NCBI RefSeq assembly: GCF_051055405.1
Contig: NZ_CP167068.1
Span: 1,550,001 to 1,614,000 of the forward strand
From: Pseudolachnospira sp051055405
Lineage (GTDB): Bacteria; Bacillota; Clostridia; Lachnospirales; Lachnospiraceae
Length of the DNA: 64,000 nt
Direction of reading: 5' to 3'
Part shown: in pieces, positions 52,580 through 59,829 of the stretch
Layout of the letters: each line of letters starts with the position of its first letter
Position numbering within the stretch: position 1 is the first letter of the stretch
Notes under the pieces: model-generated
Told to the model about the DNA's origin: nothing
What the model saw: the letters and a program-made list of their open reading frames with translations, nothing else
Database searches by the model: none
Position numbers and translations under genes: made by a program

Positions 52580-52745
52580 GACTGCTCCGGTTGCATTTTG
52601 GTTGTTTTGCAGTTGCCCGCATATTTCAAAATACATCACACGCCCGGAGCGGCATGGAAGAGTACCCGCCGAATATTTCGATAATCTCTTCCCCTCGTTA
52701 ACCTTTTCTTTTTATCCGTCCGTGAAAAGGTACATGGCGCTTTTC
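52580..52745 (-). ncRNA. glmS ribozyme-riboswitch
   Basis: Read on the minus strand, AGCGCC at the 5' end is the cleavage site (between 52741 and 52740). ACCTTTTC pairs with GAAAAGGT, then TAACGAGG, ATTATCGAA and TTCGGCGGGT form the conserved core. GGAAGAG pairs with CTCTTCC, and GCTCCGG pairs with CCGGAGC for the 3' domain. Order and spacing fit the glmS class. GlcN6P is the known cofactor. The range ends at the last stem I could pair. Confidence 0.93.
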
Positions 52746-52753
52746 CATATTCT

Positions 52754-52783
52754 ATTATACTGCCGCAACCTCCTTTTTGTTAC
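52754..52783 (-). promoter_or_regulatory. glmS promoter
   Basis: Minus strand: GTAACA (52778-52783), 18 bp, perfect TATAAT (52754-52759). The start site would be near 52747, so the ribozyme cleaves only about six bases into the RNA. Confidence 0.6.
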
Positions 52784-52955
52784 GAACTGTACATCAGTTT
52801 ATCATAAAAAGAGAAATTATGCAAGCAAATCCCTGGGAGTGCCAAAAGGTACAAAGCAAAAAGATTGTCTGAGAAATGGCTGCGTGGATCAAAGACCGGA
52901 AACGAAAACTCAAGAAATATGTATTTATGGAATGCGGTAAAAAAGAGGAAAATCA
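52784..52955 (+). other. Divergent gap with no gene seen
   Basis: This stretch between the glmS and TtcA-like promoters is AT-rich. I see no protein gene, RNA or strong repeat. Open frames here start inside the ribozyme on the opposite strand and lack coding character. Confidence 0.5.
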
Positions 52956-52984
52956 TTGACAAAATACTTTTTGGGGGTTATAAT
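52956..52984 (+). promoter_or_regulatory. Consensus promoter of the TtcA-like/recombinase operon
   Basis: Perfect TTGACA (52956-52961), 17 bp, perfect TATAAT (52979-52984). Confidence 0.92.
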
Positions 52985-53030
52985 ACCCATAACTATTCGT
53001 TAAACTTTTCTTTTGCGAATAGTTATGGGT
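52985..53030 (+). repeat. 15-bp inverted repeat at the start of transcription
   Basis: ACCCATAACTATTCG (52985-52999) and CGAATAGTTATGGGT (53016-53030) are exact reverse complements with 16 bases between. The left arm overlaps the expected start site near 52991. It could be an operator with half-sites three helical turns apart, or a 5' mRNA hairpin. Confidence 0.85.
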
Positions 53031-53134
53031 CGATAGAAGCGGTACTCTCTTTTTGGACAATATCCGTATTTGCCTTCCATTACCCCTATAAGCACTTGGA
53101 ATTTATGCATGCTTTGGAAAGGAACTCTACTCTT

Positions 53135-53881
53135 ATGAAAATGCAGCGCCTTTTAAATGTCACTCGCCGGGCGGTGGATGAATTTCATATGATCGAATCT
53201 GGCGATAAAATCGCTGTCGGAATTTCCGGCGGTAAAGACAGCCTGACCTTGTTATATGCCTTACATGGCTTGCAGCGATTTTATCCCTTGCCGTTTACTT
53301 TAGAGGCTGTCACGGTGGATCTGGGATTTCCTGATATGGACAAAAATATCCTTCCCATAGAGGCCCTTTGCAAGGACTTAGGGATAAATTATACCATCGT
53401 GCATTCAGAAATCGCCTCTATCGTCTTTGAGGCGCGCCAGGAAGAAAACCCTTGCAGTCTCTGTGCAAAGCTTCGGAAAGGCGCTTTTAACCGCGCCGCC
53501 GTAGATTTAGGCTGTAATAAGGTTGCTTATGGACATCATAAGGACGATATGGTGGAAACCATGTTAATGTCTTTGATCTATGAAGGCCGTTTTCACTGTT
53601 TTTCACCGGTCACTTATTTGGACCGCATGAAATTGACAGTCATCCGGCCGTTGATGTATGTGGACGAGGCGGATATTGTTGGGTTTAAAAACCGATTTCA
53701 ATTGCCTGTTTTTAAAAATCCCTGTCCAGCGGATGGAAATACCCGCCGGGAATATACCAAACAGATTGTCAAACAATTAACGAAAGAAAACCCAGGCTGT
53801 AAGGAACGGATGTTTACCGCCGTATTAAACGGCGAGCTTTCCGGCTGGCCGAAACGTCATGAAGGGAGGCGGGAATATTGA
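53135..53881 (+). CDS. TtcA-like tRNA 2-thiolation protein (PP-loop ATPase)
   Basis: A 248-residue PP-loop protein. VGISGGKDSLTLL near residue 33 binds ATP; NPCSLCAKLRKG near residue 106 holds a CxxC as in TtcA; VAYGHHKDDMVET follows; and NPCPADGNTRREY supplies another Cys. TtcA makes 2-thiocytidine-32 in tRNA with an Fe-S cluster; this assignment is inferred from motifs. ATG 53135 follows AAGGAA by ten bases; an in-frame ATG at 53105 is also possible. Its stop overlaps the TTG start of the recombinase gene. Confidence 0.85.
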   Translation: MKMQRLLNVTRRAVDEFHMIESGDKIAVGISGGKDSLTLLYALHGLQRFYPLPFTLEAVTVDLGFPDMDKNILPIEALCKDLGINYTIVHSEIASIVFEARQEENPCSLCAKLRKGAFNRAAVDLGCNKVAYGHHKDDMVETMLMSLIYEGRFHCFSPVTYLDRMKLTVIRPLMYVDEADIVGFKNRFQLPVFKNPCPADGNTRREYTKQIVKQLTKENPGCKERMFTAVLNGELSGWPKRHEGRREY

Positions 53882-54957
53882 GCAGCGGGCAACGATCTTA
53901 TCATGAACAGGTAGATATTTTGAATACGTTAAAGCTTCGGGAACTGACAGCTACTCTCCCATCTTTTGTACGGCTGTTTTTTCGAGGGATTGAACCTACG
54001 ACATCTTCTCGAACAAGAATTGCGTATGCTTATGATCTCCATGTCTTTTTTGAATTTTTAATCCAAAATCTCCCAGCTTTTCAGGGGAAAACTGTTACGG
54101 AAATTTCGGTGGAAATGCTGGATGAAGTCAAATCGTTGGATCTGGAAGACTATATGGAGTATCTGAAATTTTATCATTGTACCGATAATCGGAACATGGA
54201 ACGAGTCAACCAGGAACGTGGAATCACCAGAAAAATGGCTTCTCTCAAGACCTTTTACAATTACTTTTTCAAAAAGGAAATGATTCAGACGAATCCGGCG
54301 GCCCTGGTCACGCTTCCGAAAATCCACGAAAAGGAAATTATACGCTTGGACATTGATGAGGTGGCGATTCTTTTAGACCAGGTGGAGTCCGGGGAAAATC
54401 TGACCAAGCAGCAGAAAGCCTTCCACGAAAAGACAAAGATTCGGGATTTGGCCATGATGACGCTTTTTCTTGGAACCGGTATCCGTGTGTCGGAATGTAT
54501 TGGATTAAATATCGACGATCTGGATTTTAAAAATGCAGGAATCCATATCCACCGAAAAGGCGGAAAGGAAGTCATCATTTATTTCAGCGACGAGGTAGAG
54601 GAAGCCTTGCGGCTTTACTATGAGGAACGAAAAAAAATCATTCCGGCAACGGGACACGAGGATGCATTTTTCCTCTCTATACAGAAGAAAAGAATGAGCG
54701 TTCGCAGCGTAGAAAACCTTGTCAAAAAGTATGCTCGGACAGTTACGACACTGAAAAATATTACTCCTCATAAACTGCGGAGTACCTATGGCACCAATTT
54801 GTACCGGGAAACCGGCGATATTTATCTGGTGGCGGATGTTTTGGGCCATTCGGATGTGAATACCACAAAGAAGCACTATGCTGCCATGGAGGACGAACGT
54901 CGGCGCCAGGCCAGAAACGTGGTAAAATTGAGAGAAAATCCAGAAGCAGAATCTTAG
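53878..54957 (+). CDS. Tyrosine recombinase (XerC/XerD-like)
   Basis: A 359-residue integrase-type recombinase. An N-terminal core-binding SAM-like domain covers about residues 20-140. Catalytic residues: Arg in GTGIRVSECIG, Lys in HRKGGK, HKLR in TPHKLRSTYG, His in LGHSDVNTTKKHY with the nucleophile Tyr at its end. TTG start at 53878 with GGGAGG upstream and a four-base overlap (TTGA) with the TtcA-like gene. There are no att sites or phage genes beside it, so a chromosomal role is more likely than an integrating element. Confidence 0.9.
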   Translation: MSSGQRSYHEQVDILNTLKLRELTATLPSFVRLFFRGIEPTTSSRTRIAYAYDLHVFFEFLIQNLPAFQGKTVTEISVEMLDEVKSLDLEDYMEYLKFYHCTDNRNMERVNQERGITRKMASLKTFYNYFFKKEMIQTNPAALVTLPKIHEKEIIRLDIDEVAILLDQVESGENLTKQQKAFHEKTKIRDLAMMTLFLGTGIRVSECIGLNIDDLDFKNAGIHIHRKGGKEVIIYFSDEVEEALRLYYEERKKIIPATGHEDAFFLSIQKKRMSVRSVENLVKKYARTVTTLKNITPHKLRSTYGTNLYRETGDIYLVADVLGHSDVNTTKKHYAAMEDERRRQARNVVKLRENPEAES

Positions 54958-54971
54958 CTGTGTTCTTCCGC

Positions 54972-55760
54972 TCATCCATGGATATCTTTTCTGGTATATT
55001 TTAAGTAAGCGGCCGCAATGCCGATAGCACAAAATATCATTCCGATCGCAAGCATTGCGCCGTTCAAAGAACCATTTTCCATAATATCCGCACTATCACA
55101 ATAACCGAAAGGCGTTATATATTTCAGAAACTTTGCTGTCTCCGCTATATTTGCAATCAGATTGAGAAAATACATCATTGCGGCAATTCCAAGGCCAACG
55201 CCGATACTGCTTTTCCTCATAAATGCGGAAAGGCCAAAGCAAATACCTGCCAGTTCTATTTGAAGGAAATAAAACGCCGCATGGAGAAGATGGATTTCTT
55301 TCCATGGAACCGTTTCGCCGATCAGCCATATCGAAGAGACCGAAACGGCATAGATCAGCAGGTTCATAACGGTAATTTGTATCCATACAGCGATCAGCTT
55401 TTCCGTAATGATATGACTGCGTTTTACCGGATGTGTCAGAAGAAATTCTGCTGTTTTGTCTCCTTCTTCCTTACAAAGTGCGTTGATTGCGCAGAGGGAA
55501 GCGAAAAACGCGCCGCCCAAGCCGAGAATATTCCCGCACTCAACCGCATAAAAGCCGATCAGCGTGCCAAAATTCAAACGATCCATACCAAAGGCTTCGG
55601 TAAAAAATCCCATGGAAGCAAACAGATCGCTGACACTGTCCATCTGTCCTTTCATTTCAGGGAACAGAAACACACAGATTGCCATAAATAGTCCGATGGC
55701 TGCCGTCCAGATCGTAAAAGAGAGTTTTCCCTGTTTCCATTCATGTTTCACCAAGGTCAT
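54972..55760 (-). CDS. ABC-2 type transporter permease
   Basis: A 262-residue membrane protein with six segments and a long external loop after the first (FLFPEMKGQMDSVSDLFASM region). EEGDKTAEFLLTHPVKR is typical of ABC-2 permeases in the drug/antibiotic exporter group. The ATPase gene upstream overlaps it by four bases (ATGA), and a TetR-type gene heads the operon. Substrate unknown; a drug or peptide exporter is likely. Confidence 0.88.
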   Translation of the reverse strand: MTLVKHEWKQGKLSFTIWTAAIGLFMAICVFLFPEMKGQMDSVSDLFASMGFFTEAFGMDRLNFGTLIGFYAVECGNILGLGGAFFASLCAINALCKEEGDKTAEFLLTHPVKRSHIITEKLIAVWIQITVMNLLIYAVSVSSIWLIGETVPWKEIHLLHAAFYFLQIELAGICFGLSAFMRKSSIGVGLGIAAMMYFLNLIANIAETAKFLKYITPFGYCDSADIMENGSLNGAMLAIGMIFCAIGIAAAYLKYTRKDIHG

Positions 55761-56638
55761 TTGCCGCCACTCTCCTTTTCATAGTAGTGCATAAAGATTT
55801 CCTCCAGATCCGGCTCGGACACAGACAGATCGAAAACCTGACCATCCGCCAATGTCTGCATCAGCCTGTTCATCTCTCCGCTGTAGAGAAAACTGACCGT
55901 ATCGCCCATATCTTTTCTGTCACGAATCCCCTCAAGGGAGGTCAGGTCTACTCTGCCGCAAACATGGATACGCTTCGCATTGGTTTTTGAAAGCGCCGCC
56001 ACGCTGTCGCAGGCGATTACACTGCCGTCGCGTATGATTGCTGCACGCGTACAATTATGCTGAACCTCTGACAGCACATGACTGGAAAGAAAGACGGTTG
56101 CTCCTTCTTGATTTCTTTCCTGCAAAATAGTAAAGAATTCTCTTTGCATCAGCGGATCCAATCCGCCGGTGGGTTCATCGAGAACCAGCAGTTCCGGACG
56201 ATGCTGCAATGCGCAGACAATCGCCACCTTTTTACGATTACCGAAAGATAGTTCATCTGCTTTTCGTGAAGGGTCCAATTGCAAACGTTCGCAGAGCGTT
56301 TCCGCTTCTTTGGCGCAGTCTACTTTGCGCAAATCGGCGGAAAATTTTAAAATTTCTTTTACGCGCATACCAGAATAAAATATCGCCTCCGATGGCAAGT
56401 ACCCAGTCTTTTTCAATATTGCTTCCTTGTCTTTTTTGATATCCATTCCCGCGATCTGCGCGCTGCCGCTGGTAGGCGAAATCAATCCCAGCAGTATACG
56501 GATTGTAGTGGATTTACCAGCGCCGTTGGGCCCGATAAATCCGAAGAACTCTCCTTCCTTGACCTGAAGATCAAGGTCGATAATTCCTCTGGCTTTTCCG
56601 TAGTACTTCGTCAGCTTTTCGGTTTTTATCCCATCCAT
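55757..56638 (-). CDS. ABC transporter ATP-binding protein
   Basis: A 293-residue ATPase. Walker A GPNGAGKST near residue 37, signature LSFGNRKKVAI near residue 127 (a common LSxGNKK variant of LSGGQ), Walker B LLVLDEPTGGLDP near residue 148, and the His-switch in SSHVLSEVQ. A C-terminal tail of about 80 residues follows the core as in ABC-2 drug exporters. Coupled to the permease gene by a four-base overlap; the TetR gene ends six bases upstream. Confidence 0.93.
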   Translation of the reverse strand: MDGIKTEKLTKYYGKARGIIDLDLQVKEGEFFGFIGPNGAGKSTTIRILLGLISPTSGSAQIAGMDIKKDKEAILKKTGYLPSEAIFYSGMRVKEILKFSADLRKVDCAKEAETLCERLQLDPSRKADELSFGNRKKVAIVCALQHRPELLVLDEPTGGLDPLMQREFFTILQERNQEGATVFLSSHVLSEVQHNCTRAAIIRDGSVIACDSVAALSKTNAKRIHVCGRVDLTSLEGIRDRKDMGDTVSFLYSGEMNRLMQTLADGQVFDLSVSEPDLEEIFMHYYEKESGGK

Positions 56639-56644
56639 ATATGC

Positions 56645-57256
56645 TTACTCCTTCCGAAGATAAACGCTTTTCCAGAAATCCATGAGTTTTGTAAAGTCTT
56701 TTTCCATTTTATCAAAATCCAGATCTCTTCGCTGCGCCATTTCCCAAAGATATCCTTCACTCGCCCAGTACATTTCGCGGTACATCATGGGAATATCCAG
56801 ACCAGGAATAAACTGTTCCGGATTCATACTCATACGCGCCTTATCTGCCTTTAAGTTGAAATAATGATGGTAGCTTTTCTGAATAGCTGCGCTGATGTCT
56901 CCGTCAGTTTCATAGAACGCCTTGATGGTAAATTTGCTCATGTCTGGATACAGGCGAATAATCTCCATTTTTGCCCGCATTCCCCGTTCCATACTTTCAA
57001 AAAATCCCTTTTGATCGTAACATCCATACTTTGTAAGAAGCTCGATCGTCGTCTTCGCACAGTTATCCCAAAGAAAAAGATAGAATTCTTTTTTATTGTG
57101 AAAGTAATGAAAAAGCAGAGATTTACTGATACCGGCAGCATCTGCGATTTCACTCATCGGACTGTTTTTATATGAGTTCTGAGAAAAAACACGGTAACCG
57201 GCATTGATGATAGCCTGTTGTTTTTCTTTCGGCAGAGAAAAGAATTTATCGTTCAT
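56645..57256 (-). CDS. TetR family transcriptional regulator
   Basis: A 203-residue repressor-type protein. The N-terminal helix-turn-helix has QQAIINAGYRVFSQN and then SEIADAAGISKSLLFHYF. The rest is an all-helical ligand domain. GGAGGGGTTGAA precedes ATG 57256; an upstream in-frame ATG crosses the operator and is unlikely. It heads an operon with the ABC transporter genes, and its own promoter holds TTGACC/GGTCAA half-sites, so autorepression relieved by the exported compound is likely. Confidence 0.9.
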   Translation of the reverse strand: MNDKFFSLPKEKQQAIINAGYRVFSQNSYKNSPMSEIADAAGISKSLLFHYFHNKKEFYLFLWDNCAKTTIELLTKYGCYDQKGFFESMERGMRAKMEIIRLYPDMSKFTIKAFYETDGDISAAIQKSYHHYFNLKADKARMSMNPEQFIPGLDIPMMYREMYWASEGYLWEMAQRRDLDFDKMEKDFTKLMDFWKSVYLRKE

Positions 57257-57269
57257 TTCAACCCCTCCG

Positions 57270-57313
57270 TTGACCGTTAGGTCAATTATAATTCGATTGA
57301 CCGATTTTGAGAA
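57270..57313 (-). promoter_or_regulatory. TetR-ABC operon promoter with operator
   Basis: Minus strand promoter: TTCTCA (57308-57313), 17 bp, perfect TATAAT (57285-57290). The palindrome TTGACC-GTTA-GGTCAA covers 57270-57285, and a third half-site is at 57297-57302. The half-sites overlap and flank the -10, well placed for repression. Confidence 0.8.
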
Positions 57314-57354
57314 GGCTCTTTTTGAAAACATGGAAAAATATTAGTACGTTCTAC

Positions 57355-57395
57355 AATGAAAAAGGACCTGATAACAAATCATCAAGCCCTTTTCA
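57355..57395 (-). terminator. Imperfect terminator after the AraC-type gene
   Basis: AAAAGGACCTGAT pairs imperfectly with ATCAAGCCCTTTT across about eight bases. On the minus strand CCTTTTTCATT follows. Confidence 0.4.
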
Positions 57396-57406
57396 TGAAT
57401 CCTTCC

Positions 57407-58279
57407 TTATTTCTTTTTCTCTACTGCAACCCAGATTTCACAGGTATAATCCGGATTTTGCACATCGGGGGACGGATATGCCTCAAACTCCAGCCCGATC
57501 GGCTGATACTCGCTTGTGGGGAAAAACTCCGTGCAGATATACTGACAGGTTTTCTGAAATGCTTCCGGCATCTTTCCGACGCATTGAAACACAACATAGG
57601 TGTGTGCGGGAATGGACACGACGGACAGATCATGGTCAGTAATTTTGTTTCCGCCGTATGACGCTCCGATGCCATAGGGGAACTCGCTGTCGTCGCCCTC
57701 ATATTCAAAACTGACGCCGACAATATTTTTTCCGAATATCTTATCGTCCGCATAGCGGATGATTTTGTCAATCGTGCCGTCCTTGCTGCACTCCGCCCAA
57801 AAACCAGTAATTTCGACAGTGGTAAGCTCCGTGTTTTTCGGGAAGCGTTTCTTTTTTACGATCAAATCAAACGCTTCTTTGGTTTCCATTCTGTAATCCA
57901 TAATCGTTCCTCCGCTTAATGCTAATTTTACGGAAAGGCGTGAAAAAGATTTTACAGCAGCTCCATTTTTAACCTGTATGGGAGAAGAACCGTGGAATCT
58001 CGTGAATGCGCGGGAAAAGCTTTCCGGGGTATCATATCCGTATTTCAATGCAATGTCTATAACCTTTGCATTGCTTTCTGCAAGTTCTCTGCCGGCAAGA
58101 GACAGCCTGCGAATCCGAATATAATCGCCCAAAGTAAAACCGCATATCACATGAAAGATCCGTTGAAAGTGAAAGCTTGAGGAATATGCGCGTTTGGCAA
58201 TCTCCTCATATACGATTTCGTCTGTCAGATGATCTTCTACATAATCAATTGCCTTTTGAATGCCTGTAATCCAATCCAT
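57407..58279 (-). CDS. AraC-type regulator with GyrI-like ligand domain
   Basis: A 290-residue regulator. The N-terminal AraC DNA-binding part holds two helix-turn-helix motifs: YEEIAKRAYSSSFHFQRIFH then IALKYGYDTPESFSRAFTRF. The C-terminal part (about residues 130-290) is a GyrI/SOUL-like effector-binding domain, ending in PDYTCEIWVAV as in Rob/SoxS-type multidrug sensors. Its position beside a TetR-controlled exporter suggests drug sensing. It has its own extended -10 promoter. The gene is separate from the TetR operon. Confidence 0.88.
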   Translation of the reverse strand: MDWITGIQKAIDYVEDHLTDEIVYEEIAKRAYSSSFHFQRIFHVICGFTLGDYIRIRRLSLAGRELAESNAKVIDIALKYGYDTPESFSRAFTRFHGSSPIQVKNGAAVKSFSRLSVKLALSGGTIMDYRMETKEAFDLIVKKKRFPKNTELTTVEITGFWAECSKDGTIDKIIRYADDKIFGKNIVGVSFEYEGDDSEFPYGIGASYGGNKITDHDLSVVSIPAHTYVVFQCVGKMPEAFQKTCQYICTEFFPTSEYQPIGLEFEAYPSPDVQNPDYTCEIWVAVEKKK

Positions 58280-58303
58280 CGTTTCATCCTTTCCTGTGAA
58301 TCT

Positions 58304-58312
58304 ATTATATCA
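58304..58312 (-). promoter_or_regulatory. Extended -10 promoter of the AraC-type gene
   Basis: Minus strand TGATATAAT, a TG-n-TATAAT extended -10. No good -35 lies 17 bp upstream. AGGAAAGG for ribosome binding follows. Confidence 0.5.
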
Positions 58313-58439
58313 AGTCCAAACCGTATTTCCTGATTCTTTGTGCGAAGAGATGTTAGGAAAAGCCAAAAGGGTTGCTTTGCGAAATTCTTTGCAGGAAAAT
58401 CCCAGGAACATTTCTTATTGCCCTCCGAATCTTACTGAA

Positions 58440-58474
58440 TAAAAAAGGAAGCACAAAAAAATCTCATGCTCCCT
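58440..58474 (-). terminator. Terminator of the LysM gene
   Basis: GGGAGCAT pairs with TGCTTCC (one bulged base) around an A/T-rich loop. On the minus strand TTTTTT follows. Confidence 0.6.
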
Positions 58475-58503
58475 TCATTTCATACAGTGTTCTCTCACCT
58501 CTG

Positions 58504-58806
58504 TTATTTTCCGGCCTCATCCCAATAATATATCGTTAAAGGGCTTCCTGCTTTTAGGCTGCGCTCATTTACAATATGGTTGATGGCTTTGATTTCTTGG
58601 ATATAGCTGCGAATGTCTTCCTGATCTCCGCAGTGCGCTTGTGCGATACTCCAAAGGCTATCTCCAGACTTTAACTTTATAACGGAATAATATTTGACTT
58701 GCTCCGGGGAATTTGCTTCCACAACTTTTCCCTGGACAAAAACGCCGCCTAGTAAAATGAAAAATAATAGGAGCACAAAAATGATAATCTTGATTCCTTT
58801 TCTCAT
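58504..58806 (-). CDS. LysM-domain protein, YneA-like SOS division inhibitor
   Basis: A 100-residue protein with an N-terminal membrane segment or uncleaved signal (KIIIFVLLLFFILLGGV), then a LysM domain (KLKSGDSLWSIAQAHCG near residue 45, GSPLTIYYW at the end). YneA of Bacillus has the same plan, lies beside lexA, and delays division during the SOS response. Here the gene is divergent from lexA and its promoter holds a LexA-type box in the spacer and more boxes nearby. Function is inferred from domain plan and position. Confidence 0.8.
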   Translation of the reverse strand: MRKGIKIIIFVLLLFFILLGGVFVQGKVVEANSPEQVKYYSVIKLKSGDSLWSIAQAHCGDQEDIRSYIQEIKAINHIVNERSLKAGSPLTIYYWDEAGK

Positions 58807-58819
58807 AGGTCCTCTCCTT

Positions 58820-58920
58820 GAACGAATGTTCAGAACGCTTGTTTGAAGTTGGTTTTAGTATAACGCACGTTCGTTCTTTTGTCAAGAAAAATACCGAACA
58901 ATTTTTCGGAACATTCGTTT
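58820..58920. promoter_or_regulatory. Cluster of LexA (SOS) boxes between yneA-like and lexA genes
   Basis: The Firmicutes box is GAAC-N4-GTTC. 58820-58831 GAACGAATGTTC is perfect. 58833-58844 GAACGCTTGTTT, 58896-58907 GAACAATTTTTC and 58909-58920 GAACATTCGTTT each differ at one half-site position. On the minus strand, 58865-58876 (GAACGAACGTGC) is a weaker site inside the yneA spacer. Confidence 0.85.
58857..58885 (-). promoter_or_regulatory. yneA-like promoter
   Basis: Minus strand: perfect TTGACA (58880-58885), 17 bp, TATACT (58857-58862). A LexA-type box lies in the spacer. Confidence 0.88.
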
Positions 58921-58947
58921 GCATTTTTTTGAGAGTTGTGGTATACT
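58919..58947 (+). promoter_or_regulatory. lexA promoter
   Basis: TTGCAT (58919-58924), 17 bp, TATACT (58942-58947). The -35 touches the LexA box at 58909-58920. The leader to lexA is about 130 bases. Confidence 0.6.
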
Positions 58948-59083
58948 TGAAAAAAGAATTAGAATCTCTGCTTGGAGCCGCTGGATTTCATTTACAGTGG
59001 TGTCCCTACCAGGCGTCATATCCGTTTCATCACGAAGGAAAAACAGAAAAATATACTACTAATTTGAGTGGGAGGATTGTAAC

Positions 59084-59704
59084 ATGGCTTATGGAAAAAT
59101 ATCAGCAAAGCAGGAAGAAGTCTTAAATTTTATCAAAAGAGAGACTTTAAAGAAGGGTTATCCGCCTGCTGTCCGCGAGATCTGCGAAGCGGTCCATTTA
59201 AAATCGACGTCTTCCGTCCATGCACATTTAGCGACGTTGGAGAAAAATGGTTATATTCGGCGTGACCCTACGAAACCAAGGGCAATTGAGATCATAGACG
59301 ATGAATTTAGTTTGGCCCGGCGAGAGATGATTCAGATTCCGATTGTCGGACAGGTGGCAGCCGGCGAACCTATCTTTGCCGAGCAGAATATTCAGGACTA
59401 TTTTGCTATGCCGGCAGATATGGTGCCGGAAGGAAATCTGTTTATGTTAAACGTAAAGGGAGAAAGCATGGTAAATATGGGAATCCTTGACGGGGATTCT
59501 GTTATTTGCCGTCAACAGGAGACCGCTCATAACGGCGAGGTAGTAGCTGTTCTGGTGGATGATTCCGCAACCATTAAGCGCTTTTATCGGGAAAGCGGTC
59601 ATTTTCGTTTACAGCCGGAAAATGACTATATGGACCCAATTATTGTTCAGGATTGTCGTATTTTGGGGAAGGTAGTATCTCTGGTTCGAATGAGGATTCA
59701 TTGA
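59084..59704 (+). CDS. lexA: SOS repressor LexA
   Basis: A 206-residue repressor that self-cleaves with RecA filaments. The N-terminal winged helix has AKQEEVLNFIKRE and STSSVHAHLATLEKNGY. The cleavage site is the Ala-Gly in VGQVAAGEP near residue 92. Catalytic Ser is in GESMVNMGI near residue 129 and the Lys in ATIKRFYRE near residue 166. GGGAGGATTGTAAC precedes the ATG. Boxes upstream make it self-regulated and link it to the divergent YneA-like gene. Confidence 0.97.
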   Translation: MAYGKISAKQEEVLNFIKRETLKKGYPPAVREICEAVHLKSTSSVHAHLATLEKNGYIRRDPTKPRAIEIIDDEFSLARREMIQIPIVGQVAAGEPIFAEQNIQDYFAMPADMVPEGNLFMLNVKGESMVNMGILDGDSVICRQQETAHNGEVVAVLVDDSATIKRFYRESGHFRLQPENDYMDPIIVQDCRILGKVVSLVRMRIH

Positions 59705-59762
59705 GCGAATGTCTTACTCCCTTTGGTTAAAAGGAATTTCTAACGGAGTTGCCTTTTAAATA

Positions 59763-59809
59763 GAAAGCCGCCAGATCACAGCGATTGCTGCATTCTGACG
59801 GCTTTTTTG
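59763..59809 (+). terminator. Terminator between lexA and the converging operon
   Basis: AAAGCCGCCAGA pairs with TCTGACGGCTTT (one mismatch) and TTTTT follows on the plus strand. The minus strand has only a weak T-run. Confidence 0.8.
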
Positions 59810-59829
59810 ATCGTTTTATCCAGTGACAG

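Noticed and set aside
52551..52940. 129-codon open frame opposite the glmS ribozyme
   Set aside because: It is the antisense of a conserved ribozyme and a promoter.
53878..54957. Integrative element carried by the tyrosine recombinase
   Set aside because: I saw no tRNA target, flanking direct repeats, excisionase or phage genes.
58818..59126. 102-codon open frame over the lexA leader
   Set aside because: It covers the LexA boxes and promoter and its composition is not protein-like.
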